Source: Prochilodus magdalenae (lineage: Eukaryota > Chordata > Actinopteri > Characiformes > Prochilodontidae). Taken from it: a stretch of DNA of 64,000 bases. Made by a program: the position numbers and the translations under genes. The notes beneath the pieces were generated by a model. That model was not told the DNA's origin and ran no database searches. It saw nothing but the letters and a program-made list of their open reading frames with translations. Within the stretch, counting starts at the first letter, position 1; the number at the start of each line of letters is the position of its first letter. The stretch is from positions 1 through 64,000 of the forward strand of contig JAMWET010007182.1 of assembly GCA_024036415.1 (NCBI GenBank). Direction: 5' to 3'. This document shows, piece by piece, positions 27,723 to 38,561 of this stretch.

Positions 27723-28129
27723 AGCTAGAGAGGTGCATTATGCTGCAGCCGTTTTGCTGCTCGACAGTTCTGTCTGATAACGCACAATTGACTGGTTTAA
27801 GGGTTCTTGGATACAAAGAGAAAAGTAGCCACACGTTCCACAAAGGACGTTCTGCAAAAAAGGAGCTTATTAGTGTTTTACTTTCCCTGCAATCATCCCA
27901 GTCATTGTAGAATGGTTCTATCTTTAAAGCCGTGCAGGTCATCCAGTAAAAAATTGCACCCGAATGATAGGTCATGACCTTTGACCCCTCAGATATCCCT
28001 TCATTAAAACAAGGCATTTGCCTGTGTAGATATCACTAAATGGGCCTGAGAATACTTTGGCAAACTGTTGTCAATAAACACAGTGAGTCTCTGCATATAC
28101 AAATGACAGCTACTGCTATCTGTACTATG

Positions 28130-28520
28130 CACACTATATGGAAGCCATGTGTCAACATCATTCCAAAGCGTCTGACTTCTCAGAACTCAGGCTCATCCTT
28201 AATGGACTGATGCTCAGTGGACACATGTTTTGTGGTCCGATGAGTCGGCATTGGTTATGGAAATAATGAACGGCAACATAAAAGGACCGACTAGCCTGGG
28301 TCTGTCATGGGTAGAAGGGTACTAGTAGGTAACCTGTACCTCTGTGAAAGCCTTTGAAAGAGATTTAGGAATATATGCTGCCTTTTAGATGACGTCTTTT
28401 TCAACAACACCAACACCAAGAAACATTCTGCTTACATGGCTGCATAATCAGAGTGCTAGACTGGCCTGTCTGTGATACAGAACGGTCTTCCATTGAAACG
28501 TGTGGCATTACAAGGTCAAT
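28130..28520 (+). mobile_element. Mariner/Tc1-type transposase relic
   Basis: Plus-strand words 'tgtggtccgatgagtcggca', 'atgctgccttttagatgacg', 'aacattctgcttacatggct' and 'gtgctagactggcctgtctg' match the teleost mariner-type transposase block (W-S-DES, then the second catalytic region), recalled from memory. Many stops and deletions mark it as dead. Confidence 0.65.
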
Positions 28521-28754
28521 ATATGACAATTATTCCCACACATGTAACTCAGGGTTGCACCTGTACCAGCTTTTTAGGAATGAGTTGCAGGCATCAAGTT
28601 TGGAGTGAGTGTATACTCAGTGTATAAGGTAGAACTTCTAATCCTGTGTTTATGTACCTAATTATGTTTTCGATTTAATACAAGTCCAACACAACATCAA
28701 CGCTTCCTGTTTTCATCAGCATGTCTTTGTCAATTAAACACCCAACCTGCTGAA

Positions 28755-28865
28755 CCAGAACTGTTCTGCCAAGATAAACACAGTGGGTGGCACTCGCCCC
28801 TACCTGATGTGTCTGTACAAAGTGATACTGTGGTGAGGAAGAGTAAAGGCGTGCCTTGTCCACAC
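28755..28865. repeat. Left arm of a dispersed inverted repeat pair
   Basis: From 'ccagaactgttctgc' through 'cagtgggtggcactcgcccc' to 'gtgaggaagagtaaaggc'; nearly identical, in reverse complement, to 32805-32914. Confidence 0.85.
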
Positions 28866-29689
28866 TACCTCAACATTTTTGGAAATGGGACAGTTAAACA
28901 AATGCTAAACAAAGCATTCCCAGATTACTGTCATTATATCATCATGATCACACATCTAGGGATTATGGGAATAAGCCAGATATTAACAGATCACATAACC
29001 ATAACAGACAGATATCCAAAGAAAACACATGACATAACCAGTTTTGGCTTATGTCCAGGTTATAAATATTAACATGGGCTCGTCAGCTTTTACAATGTTT
29101 CCAAAGTGGCTTCTCAGAAGTTACTCACATGATAATCAGTACATGAGAAATGCTAAATGAGATGCATCTTCAGGGCATCTGAGCATGCGGAATCCTGCCG
29201 AACGGTGGGCAGCAAGCAGATCAGATGTGTTGGAGCAAGCAACAGATGGAACAGTGCAGTAGATCAATGGGAAGAACCAGATCTGCACTCCCCATCAGCC
29301 CCTGGACTGTTCTTGCTCTGTGGTGAGGTGGGATGCTGTCTAGCTGTTGGTGGTGGTAAAGTCATTAGAGCAGTCACGTCTCACTGCCGGGGCCGCAGGC
29401 ACATCTCTCAGCGTGCGTCTGTTGGTCCATTATATTCATATCACTATTCACAATATCATGTCAGAATTCATATCAGCGTACCGCAAAACACTTAGCAGCA
29501 GAAACGTCTGCTAGCCGAGACAAAAGAGCAAGCTGCAGGCCTACTGGTTCTGACAGGAGATGACTCACTACCTGACGTTCAGCATATAACTGTTCTTCAT
29601 AGCCCATCTGCATCTGCTGCTGTATGAATCAGGGATGGACTGGCCTCCAGTCCAGAACAAAGCAGTAATGAGAACAACTGGGTAGAGAC

Positions 29690-30095
29690 AGAGAGGGGTA
29701 GCTAGAGATGGAGAAAACCTTTAAACAATAAAAGGGGGAGGGGCTTCATGCAAAAACCGGACAGTTACTTAAACAAGGCGCCAAAAAATGAATACATTAA
29801 AGTACACAATATACAGGTCAGGGTGGCACAGTGGGTAGCACAGTGGGTGGCACAGTGGGTGGCACAGTGGGTGGCAACCCCCCCAGTCCCTCCCACCACC
29901 CCAGGTCTGAAAGTGTATATATGTGTGTCGGCCCTGTGATGGACTGATGACCTGTCCGGGGTGTTTCCTACTTTCTGCCTAGTGAGCACTGGGATACGCT
30001 CCAGTATCGCTACAGAGAGGGGTAGCTAGAGATGGAGAAAACCTTTTAACAATGAAAGGGGGAGGGGCTTAATGCAATACCGGACATTCAGCATA
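29690..30095. repeat. Direct repeat pair flanking a 15-bp tandem array
   Basis: About 75 bp ('gagaggggtagctagagatg...gggggaggggctt') occurs at about 29690-29765 and again at about 30012-30090 with few changes. Between them lies a tandem array of a 15-bp unit (gtgggtggcacagtg, four copies, about 29822-29876). Confidence 0.8.
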
Positions 30096-30440
30096 CAGGA
30101 AGGTGGTGCTTGCAGACTGGTGCAGATACGGCAATCTGCCTCCTAATGCTGATAAGATGATGGACTTCAGGAGGACTCCAGTTTCCTTAGTGAGCACATC
30201 ACCGACAGCCTCACCTGGACCTTCGAAAGCACCTGTCTAGACGCTGCAAGGGGACAGCAGAGAGTGTCCTGCAAGGGGACAGTAGAGAGTGTCCTGCAAG
30301 GGGACAGTAGAGAGTGTCCTGGAGTATGTTTGCCCACCACCAGACTCTACAGCAGCTTTCTCCCGAGATGATCAGGTTCCTGAACACATGGATGCCCCCC
30401 AATATACACCTGGACTAATCTAGACCTTTACCAACACCCT
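30090..30440 (+). mobile_element. LINE 3' fragment
   Basis: The plus strand encodes LQTGADTAI-like sequence in one frame and, near 30115-30190, WCRYGNLPPNADKMMDFRRT, which resembles the end of many LINE reverse transcriptases (WCxxNxLxxNxxKTxxMxxDFRR). It then runs into a 25-bp tandem repeat and a possible LINE 3' tail. Truncated and dead. Confidence 0.6.
30246..30320. repeat. 25-bp tandem repeat, three copies
   Basis: Unit gcaaggggacagtagagagt+gtcct, starting at 30246, 30271 and 30296; only one base differs (first copy has c in place of t). Confidence 0.95.
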
Positions 30441-30519
30441 CTATAAACTGAACACTCCTTCCTCTACTAGAGGACAGCTAACACACACTGCAGTAACAGA
30501 GGCGCTATTGATTTTGACC

Positions 30520-30690
30520 TCACTTCTACAAATGGACAGTGAGTGGACACAGTGTTTGAACCCTCCAGCAGCACTGCTGTGTCTGATCTACTCACACCCC
30601 CACCACGCCAGTGTCACTGCAGTGCTGAGAATGATCCACCAACCACATGTGGAGGGGCTGTGGTGGTCTTGTGGAGGTAAAGGTGGGATC
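30520..30690. repeat. Family A interspersed repeat fragment
   Basis: 'tggacagtgagtggacacag', 'gcagcactgctgtgtctgat', 'agtgctgagaatgatccacc' and 'gtggtggtcttgtgga' are hallmark words of the teleost repeat also seen at 2700-3070, here from its other half and in opposite orientation. Confidence 0.65.
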
Positions 30691-31057
30691 TGACCCTTTT
30701 TTACTCAATTCCAGCATTATAAGAACATCATAGTGTTTCCTCTTCAGTGAACTCTCACATCATAACAGCCTGATTCATTTGCTTATGTGGTTTCTGCAGC
30801 GCATGTGACCAAAGCAAGGACAGGCCTTATCGCTGCACCTGACTGACCATGGAAGTACTCCTCAGAGAGTTTTGAAAAGCAGTTTGTGCAGTTGGAAGAG
30901 TTCGAGAGAGGTTGCCTTGTAGGGCTCTGGGAAGCTGGAAGGACATACCGGTCATGCGGATACTACCATAGCAACCTGTTGGTGGCCTTAGGTAGAAGAA
31001 GGTATCCATCAGCGACATCACTCACATGTACGGGACTTAGCTGGAGCTCTTATCCAG

Positions 31058-31626
31058 GTTAATCACATTACAGGGAGGCCGGTGTAGTGTTAGGAGTCTT
31101 GCCCAAGGACTCTTATTGGTGTAGCACAGCATAGTCACCCACACCGGGATTCAAACCCCAGTCTCCCAGTGGTGGCTTCCTGGCAGGTAGTGGTATTATC
31201 TGTTGAGCTACACCAACAACATCAAGGATCTGGAAGGCCTGGTGTCACCCCACCCCCACTTCCACCCCCACCACACAATCTGCAGGAACTGTGTGGGAAT
31301 ATTCAAGCTGCATGGGATGGATTATCACAGGGTTAGGGTTAGGGTTAATCATAGTACAGGTAGGCCAATGTAGTGTTAGGAGTCTTGCCCAAGGACTCTT
31401 ATTGGTGTAGCACAGCCTAGTCACCCAGCCCGGGATTCGAACCCCAGTCTCCCACATGTGGTGGTGGTGGCTTCCTGGCAGGTAGTGGTATTATCTGTTG
31501 AGCTACACCAACAACATCAAGGATCTGGAAGGCCTGGTGTCACCCCACCCCCACTTCCACCCCCACCACACAATCTGCAGGAACTGTGTAGGAATATTCA
31601 AGCTGCATGGGATGGATTATCACAGG
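31058..31626. repeat. Tandem duplication of about 280 bp with telomere-like junction
   Basis: Copy one (31058-31330) and copy two (31345-31626) share a SINE-like part (gtagtgttaggagtcttgcc), then 'aggatctggaaggcctggtg' and 'ctgcatgggatggattatca'. The junction at 31331-31347 is GGTTAGGGTTAGGGTTA. Copy two continues into Tc1-like transposase sequence. Confidence 0.9.
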
Positions 31627-31830
31627 ACACCATTAGGAACCTCCATGCTGAGACGTCTGGCGTGTTGCATCAGCCAACATATACACACACAGTAAATATT
31701 GTCCATGGTAGTCTAAATGTATCATCATCTATTGTTCCTGGTAACCTTTATCTTCCTTCCCAACAGCACTGCCATCCCACACCTCCTTCTGGGTGCAGAT
31801 ATTCCACAATCGAGTCTAACCAGCATTGCC
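31590..31830 (+). mobile_element. Tc1-like fragment
   Basis: Plus-strand peptides LHGMDYHRTPLGT and LRRLACCISQ match the C-terminal part of the transposase relic at 18596-19090, followed by the shared tail 'cctggtaacctttatcttcc', also present at about 23705-23725. Confidence 0.6.
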
Positions 31831-32804
31831 CTGTAGGAGACGCATTTGGAGCATCTATGAGAGAACTGATCAGTGCAGACGCGGTGTAAAGCACAATCGG
31901 AGGCCTGTTTTAGAAGCTTGCGTTTATTTGAAAGAAGACACTGTGGTCAGCACGCATCCCATGCGCGCCACACTGTGATGCACTACCCTGACGTTCAGGT
32001 TCACTGCAGGTCGTCCAGCCTCCCCTCCCTTAGGGACGTATGCTTAGCGTCTTGCTTCATCCTTACTGCATCGGCTGTCCAGCTCTTCTTCTATTTCAAA
32101 ACGTCATGGCCACTGAAAAAGCAGAAGCAGAGGTCAAATTTCTACACACAAAGCTTACAGTGACCATTTCTATAGGATAACCTGAATGATGTTTGCCTTG
32201 CCAGACAATCTGTCTTCATTTTACCCTTGCGCCATCTAGTGGAAGAACCACCAACAGACACCTTGGTTTTGTTAAAGGCAGTCTGCATTTGATGAATTTG
32301 ATTTTGATTGGGGTTATGAATCAGAGATTACAGATCATCCAACAGAGGACCAGTCATGCTCCTGAAAATCTCTGTTCCTCTACAAAACCTAGCTCCAGCC
32401 CCACCTTCACTAACCTCCCTAGATCTACGGGGCAAACCGAACAGCCTGATAACCCAACCAGGAGTTCAGCATAGGCACTAGAACAAAGCCACACTATGAG
32501 GTTCCAGAACAAAAGCACAGAATATGCATTTGCTCATTTACGCATGAATTAATGTTATGCACACGGTACATCACTGTTGTTATGTACCAGAGAGGTACAC
32601 ATGCCCCCCATCCCCTGTTAACTTTTCACGTGTGGAGCTGCAGTTCCTGAAACCGGAAGTCACCTGCTGCACCCCTGAAGGGGCCTTGAAGTTAAATCCC
32701 CCACCTGAGCACATGTGGAGGGGTAGTTGTGTGACTGAGGCTGTGTGGTTGCTGGCTGGTTTTAGAGAAATGGTTACACTCTACTTGGCACAGTGTGTGA
32801 ACAG

Positions 32805-32914
32805 GCGGGCCTTTACTCTTCCTCACCACAGTATCACTTTGTACAGACACATCAGGTAAGGGGCGAGTGCCACCCACTGTGTTTATCTCGACAGAACAGT
32901 TCTGGCTAAAGTTT
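32805..32914. repeat. Right arm of a dispersed inverted repeat pair
   Basis: Reverse complement of 28755-28865 with a few differences ('gcctttactcttcctcacca' to 'gataaacacagtg' read on the other strand). The arms are 4 kb apart. Confidence 0.85.
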
Positions 32915-33639
32915 GGCAGCCTTTGCTCCAGGTGTTTTCCATTACACTTTTTTTTGATTAGGCCTTGCTCCTTACTCACCGTCCATTCTGGTATTTTGCT
33001 GCTGATCCAGTAATGTGTGTAAACTGTTAGCTGTTGGCAGCCAGGGTTGCTCCATCCCGTTATTTTCCATTACACTGTATTAAACCTAAGATATAGCCGT
33101 TGTCCTCACTTACAACGTCTGTACACACACACATGAATGATCACATTCTGGTATTATATGCCTTTTCTATCCAGTAATGTGTGGACTCACACATAACCAC
33201 GCCCTCCCCCATCCTTTATTTTTATTTCTGAAAAAGTGGCAACCCTAGTCCTCCCCTACCCTCACATATCACAAGCTCCATGTTGCTTCCCCTGTTACCC
33301 CTAGACACATTTAGAGGGGGGTTGTAACGACTGTCTCTAGAAAACTCTCCAGAGCAGCAAGTTAACAGGAGAAGGCAAAAACCTTTCCTAGCGCGATCAT
33401 TAAAAGAGCCTTTGCCTGCCATTACTGGATCTCTAGGGAAGTTCTGCCCCCTTCATGTTCACCTGAGAATCCCAGCCCAGGTTCTCTGAGACGAAGAACC
33501 AACTGAGGACATCCCCTGCCCTTGCACACAGAGCTTTGTAGCTAATCAAGCGGCACGGAGACCCGTTTGTTTGTTTGTTATGGACATGAATAGCACCCTA
33601 CATGTCCTACGCTCTGTAGAGTCAATGTATTCAGTTTGG

Positions 33640-33850
33640 ATGCAGTCCAGAAACACCCACGTACACACTCACTAGGGGGCAGTGAGCACACTTGCCCGGA
33701 GCGGTGGGCAGCCCTATCCACGTCGCCCAGGGAGCTGGGGGGTTAGGTGCCTTGCTCAAGGGCACCTCAGTCGTTACTGTCAGTTCAGGGAATTGAACCG
33801 GCGACCCTCCGGTCACAAGGATGGTTCAGTAACCTCCAGCCCACGACTGC
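33640..33850. repeat. Common teleost interspersed repeat (family B)
   Basis: Contains 'ggtgccttgctcaagggcac', 'attgaaccggcgaccctccg' and 'gtcacaaggatggttcagta'. A second copy is at about 52300-52490 (gtgccttgctcaagggcatt, ggcaaccctccggtcacaag). Confidence 0.75.
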
Positions 33851-33862
33851 CCTAGAACCAAT

Positions 33863-33934
33863 TAGCAGAGGATGGTTTTGATCCTTTGACCTCTGGGTTA
33901 TGGGCCCAGCACGCTTCCGCTGCGCCACTCTGCT
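33863..33934 (-). pseudogene. tRNA-iMet (CAT) pseudogene
   Basis: The 72-nt minus-strand sequence starts AGCAGAGTGGCGCAGCGG and carries the CAT anticodon in GGGCCCATAACCC, ending CCATCCTCTGCTA. It equals the vertebrate initiator tRNA (recalled) except in the T arm. That arm reads TCAAAGGATCAAAACC, where the gene has TCGATGGATCGAAACC, giving two mismatches in the T stem and a damaged B box. The acceptor stem, D arm and anticodon arm are intact. The T-arm damage argues for a pseudogene rather than an active gene. Confidence 0.8.
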
Positions 33935-33941
33935 AACACAC

Positions 33942-33976
33942 CGCCCCAGATGGGACTCGAACCCACAATCCCTGGT
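33942..33976 (-). pseudogene. tRNA-Arg (CCT-type) 3'-half fragment
   Basis: The minus strand reads CCAGGGATTGTGGGTTCGAG then TCCCATCTGGGGCG, which fits the anticodon-3' side, variable loop, T arm and acceptor 3' strand of a vertebrate tRNA-Arg(CCT). The 5' half is not recognisable upstream, so no cloverleaf can form. It lies 8 bp from the tRNA-iMet pseudogene and may be part of a tRNA-derived repeat or a retroelement primer-related remnant. Confidence 0.6.
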
Positions 33977-34486
33977 CTTCCCACGTCTTCTTACTCCACA
34001 ATGATGCGACATTTGGCGTCAGAAGTCAGATACCCCCTACTGGCCTGGAGGTAAACAGAGGATCAAACTGGGAAACTGGGGAGGAGAACTGAGAACTGAG
34101 CTCACACAAGGTATATGAAGCAGGAGCAATGGCCAGCAAGCACAGTGGGTGAGGGAACATGACGGCTGGTGTCAGAAGCAGGACTGTCCCCTACTGGAGT
34201 GGAGGGAAAGGGTGAATACAGTGGTGGACTGAAGTTTCCTTTGAGCTTTACTGTACCATATGATGGCCTGCATGAATAGGTTTTGAAAGGTTGACTGCTG
34301 TAGGTTCCCCGTCACTAATGCAAACATTCCTTACCTCCAGCAGTTTCTCAAGACTGGAGTAACTCACGTCAGACTGATCTGAATGGCTATACTGAGTTTA
34401 AGAAATCAGTGGAATGCTCAATTAAGGCTAGTGCACCTCGGTGGTGGGGTATTCTGGGGGTGGGGGGGCTAAATAAACAGAACAGA

Positions 34487-34590
34487 GTTGGGCCCTAAAA
34501 CAAAGCCTTGTGGGACACCAGTTAAGAGAACTCTTTCTTTGAGGAGTTCAGAAAGGTCCAGCCATGACCTCTGTTTGCCTAAACTGACCA
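34487..34590 (-). mobile_element. LINE reverse transcriptase fragment
   Basis: The minus strand encodes ERVLLTGVPQGFVLGPNSVLF, matching the LINE RT signature GVPQGSVLGPxLF (motif before the catalytic FADD). Only this short stretch survives, with no intact ORF around it. Confidence 0.75.
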
Positions 34591-34993
34591 TGCTTAAAAA
34601 CCTGTCCCATAAAATACTGTGGGAATCTGCCTCACAAGCTGCACACAAAACAGTACAGGACAACAAAGCTACTATCAGTGATCCCCTCGCCAGTGATGAC
34701 CACGCCATGATGTTTCCAAAAACGTGCTTACTTTAACTACGCACTTCATTTAAACCCCCCCGAACATCACATAGGCGACTACTTTTTCTGTCCTGGGAGG
34801 TTTATTTGTTAGGAGTAGGGTATAGAGTTAAACATATTTGAAATATTTTTGATAGCAGTGACTATCTGTTGTAAAATAGAACGTGTAGCTTACACAGTGG
34901 TAGTACTGCACAAAAAAATATTTATTTTATTTTATTATGATTTTATTATAGATCATAATAAAGCAAACTAATGAGAAATCAACATGGTTAATA

Positions 34994-35530
34994 TACAAGG
35001 GTTGGACAATGAAACTGAAACACCTGGTTTTAGACCACCATCATTTATTAGTATGGTGTAGGGCCTCCTTTTGTGGCCAATACAGCGTCAGTTGGTCTTG
35101 GGAATGACATATACTGCGTCCTGCACAGTGGTCAGAGGGAGTTTAAGCCATTCTTCTTGCAGGATAGTGGGCAGGTCACTATGTGATGCTGGTGGAGGTT
35201 CGTCCTTCTTGGTGGTATGCTGACATTACCCTGGATACCGTGGCTCTTGATACATCACAAAGACTTGCTGTCTTGGTCACAGATGCGCCAGCAAGACGTG
35301 CACCAACAGTGTGTCCTCTTTTGAACTCTGGTATGTCACCCATAATGCTGTGTGCATTGCAGTATTTTGAGCAGAACTGTGCTCTTACCTGCTAACTGAA
35401 CCTTCACACTCTGCTCTTACTGGTGCAATGTGCAGTTAATGAAGATTGGCCACCAGGCTGGTCCAATTTAGCCATGAGACCCCCCACACTAAAATGACAG
35501 GTGTTTCAGTTTCATTGTCCAACCTCTGTA
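34994..35530 (-). mobile_element. Non-autonomous Tc1/mariner element, copy 3
   Basis: 537 bp with TA boundaries and the same termini (left end has one base change, tacaagggtt). Internal sequence is of the copy 2 type, and the minus-strand transposase remnant is the same. Confidence 0.88.
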
Positions 35531-36195
35531 CGTTGTCATTTTATGTACATTAAAATTAAATTTAGCGTCTGCTAAATGCCTCAAATGTAAATGTCTTGTG
35601 ATAGGGCCAGTTTTTTCTGAATATATATGTGGGTTGCAAATACATGTTCTTACCAGAACAGTGAACAAACATGCTGCCTCAAACTTTAGGACGAAAATGA
35701 AACATTTGATGTTCATGTTATGTTTCTTCTAGGCTCAATGATTATCAATTGGCAAAGACTAGCCTCTCGTGTTTAGTCGAACCTCTGAGCTGACTGAGCT
35801 GGACCTACATACTTCTAGGGAGCATGACTCTGGGCTAATTCATTTCTAGGGACACGAGTAATTTGGCTTTGAACCTTTCTATTGGTCGTCACTCCGTTAT
35901 CCCGTATGTCCATTACTCCAGTAGTTCTGAATGTATGGACTTGTGTGGGATGCTCGTTTAGACACTTGGCTTACCTTCAACATCAGCAGGCTCCTCAGCG
36001 CACCATCAAGCTCCGAAACCAAAACGGTAAGAGGCAAAGAACAGAGAGAAACCCCTCCATTTCACATGTCCAGGGCGACGCAGAGTGGGGAACCCCCCCG
36101 AGTGATTCAGAGGGTCTAGAAACAAAGCCGGGGTTTACAGATGCCATTCTGAACTCATTTTGATTGTGAGAACTTCTCCAGTCTGCCCCGGCGCC

Positions 36196-36387
36196 TCAGT
36201 CCAGGATCTCTTTAATGCACCAGCAGCAGAGCAGAAAGTAGAGGCACTCTTTCAGAGACTGGATGACTCCGTAGGCAATGTTCCCTCCCAGGAGGTTCTT
36301 TCCCCGGCCAAAGCCGAGAGCAGCGTCTCTCAGGTTCTGCCCCAGGGAGGAGGGCATGGCCTGAGGCAAGGGCCGCTGTGGGTGCAT
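36196..36387 (-). CDS. lenep: Lens epithelial protein (Lenep-like), 63 residues
   Basis: A 63-codon ORF with ATG at 36385-36387 and TGA at 36196-36198. The start MHPQRPLPQAMP and the end KECLYFLLCCWCIKEILD resemble human LENEP (61 residues, recalled as starting MQPRTQPLAQTLP and ending LLCCWCIKELLD). In mammals LENEP is a very small protein of lens epithelium with a proposed role in fibre cell differentiation. The sequence shows a Pro-rich N-terminus, a Gly/Arg middle (GFGRGKNLLGG), and a short hydrophobic Cys-rich tail that could contact membrane. Directly upstream of the ATG is a good acceptor (cttccgctccttccag), so a 5' non-coding exon is likely, or a longer protein if that exon codes. It lies between pbxip1 and shc1; human LENEP is in the same cluster next to FLAD1, which supports the call. 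Confidence 0.82.
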   Translation of the reverse strand: MHPQRPLPQAMPSSLGQNLRDAALGFGRGKNLLGGNIAYGVIQSLKECLYFLLCCWCIKEILD

Positions 36388-37269
36388 CTGGAAGGAGCGG
36401 AAGAAGAACGGCCAGAGGAAGTGGGAGAGGAAAGCACGGCCTCCCGCTTGTTCCTGCGTGGTGAAGTTCCCCAGTGTTTCTCCAAGTAGTCAAACGTGAC
36501 CTCCTCTTGAGGTAAAGGGGATTACTGAGCCTGGAACATCTGATCCCAACACTCCCTCTCCGGCAGCTGCTGCGAACTGTGCGTGCCCCTCTGTCTTTCT
36601 GCTTGTATAGCTTATATTAGGCTCTGGAACGTACCAGCTTGGCAGCCCACTTCCTACCATTATGCGTCCATTCTACTGTACAAACCTCAACGCCTTTAAT
36701 CCCCCCATTGTCCGCCTCTAATTCCTGCTTTGTTTCAGGAAAGATCCTGAATGCCTCTGTCAAAACCTTTCCCCCCTGAACACATACCTGACTGTTCATG
36801 TTGTCCCCTCTGGAACCATCATCTTTTGTTCTATGGGCTTGAAAGCCATATATATGGGGTCAGTGGATCTCCCAGTACACCAGGGTGAAAGCCGAGGCCT
36901 GATCTTTAATTGATTTAACAGCAAAGATGCTTCATGGTATCGCATGCATAGGAGAACGGTATGCCTACAGCCACACTAATGATGGCCAGGCTAACACATG
37001 TACTCGTCAACAAGTCCTAAAGCAACCACTCCAGGCCTCTAGCCTGACCTCAGATTTGCCTGCCTGTTATAGTCAGAATTTTTGGCCTATTAAAACAGAA
37101 ACACAGAAAAAGCCATTTAGGTGTTAGTTTGAAAAGAAGCATTATGGTCTATTTAATATGTTACTCGTCATGTTGAATAGTATTCAGTCCGATCAGTCTC
37201 TTTAGTTTGACAGAATATTAACAGATATGAAAATTCACATTCCCTCATCATTAAAAACCCTCATGGAAG

Positions 37270-37560
37270 CCTTAGCTAACATTCTGCCAGATAGACTAAA
37301 TCCACACCGTGGGTGGAGGGGATTAGGCTGTGGGGTTGTTTAAGGAGTTGGGCTCAGATGGACATGGATGAGAAGTTTGGTGTGGGAGAACTTGACTGGC
37401 CTGCACAGAGTGCTGACCTCAACCCCACTGAACACCTTTGGGATGACTTGGAGTGGAGACTGCGAGCCAGGCCTCCTCATCAGTGTCTGACCTCACCAAT
37501 AAACACACTCTGAAAACTCTGAAAGCCGTTATACCTGCAAGGAGTGGACCAACATCATCT
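37270..37560 (+). mobile_element. Tc1-like transposase C-terminal fragment
   Basis: The plus strand encodes FGVGELDWPAQSADLNPTEH followed by LWDDLEWRLRARP. This is the Tc1 catalytic-domain end (WPAQSPDLNPIExxW, containing the last two acidic residues). No N-terminal half adjoins it, so it is a relic. Confidence 0.85.
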
Positions 37561-38024
37561 TAAACCCTACGGATTAAGAATGGGGATGTCACTTAAATTG
37601 ATATGCATGTGGAGGCAGATGAGTGAATCCTTTTATCCATAAAGTGAACGTCGTTCGTTCACTACTCCTGACCAATCAGGGATGGGGGAAGGCTCCAATA
37701 GGATCATTACAGAGCGAGTCTTTCTGGTAGAATTCATATTTATCCACCCCGCACTAGCTTTTCATTACAATTCCCAGCATGCATTGCACAAATGATTCAT
37801 AACATCTGCAAACTGCCAAACCTGTTAAACTAATTCACTGATGTAGAGGCCTATTAGCAAAATATCCAACCTGAAGCTCCTCCCACCTTCAAGATACCAG
37901 AGGATCACTGGTCGGGGGTTTAGTCTTCACACAGAAAAATCTCAGTTACGTGATTATAGGAGCAAGTAGCCATGTTTACAACAGCTGTTGCAATGGTTTT
38001 TGACTTTGGGCCAAGTGTCCCATA

Positions 38025-38561
38025 TACAGGGGTTGGACAATGAAACTGAAACACCTGTCATTTTAGTGTGGGAGGTCTCATGGCTAAATTGGACCAGCCT
38101 GGTGGCCAATCTTCATTAATTGCACATTGCACCAGTAAGAGCAGAGTGTGAAGGTTCAGTTAGCAGGTAAGAGCACAGTTCTGCTCAAAATACTGCAATG
38201 CACACAACATTATGGGTGACATACCAGAGTTCAAAAGAGGACACACTGTTGGTGCACGTCTTGCTGGCGCATCTGTGACCAAGACAGCAAGTCTTTGTGA
38301 TGTATCAAGAGCCACGGTATCCAGGGTAATGTCAGCATACCACCAAGAAGGACGAACCTCCACCAGCATCACGTAGTGACCTGGCCACTATCCTGCAAGA
38401 AGAATGGCTTAAAGTCCCTCTGACCACTGTGCAGGACGCAGTATATGTCATTCCCAAGACCAACTGACGCTGTATTGGCCGCAAAAGGAGGCCCTACACC
38501 ATACTAATAAATGATTGTGGTCTAAAACCAGGTGTTTCAGTTTCATTGTCCAACCCCTGTA
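38025..38561 (+). mobile_element. Non-autonomous Tc1/mariner element, copy 4 (inverted)
   Basis: 537 bp with TA boundaries, opposite in orientation to copies 1-3. Internal sequence is of the copy 2 type (gacataccagagttcaaaag reads on plus). Confidence 0.88.

Larger units (their letters stand above)
26454..36195. other. Repeat-dense intergenic region between pbxip1 and lenep
   Basis: No protein-coding gene is supported. The region is mostly remnants of mobile elements: mariner debris, SINE-like copies, LINE fragments, tRNA-derived pseudogenes, local duplications and one full 537-bp Tc1-type element. The longest ORFs (for example 26885-27313 and 31458-31889) have no family motifs. Confidence 0.7.

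Noticed and set aside
29822..29876. Short regularly spaced repeats as a CRISPR array
   Set aside because: Units are directly adjacent without spacers, in a vertebrate genome; a minisatellite.
31458..31889. 143-residue plus-strand ORF
   Set aside because: Runs through a SINE-like copy, the duplicated block and Tc1 debris; not a gene.
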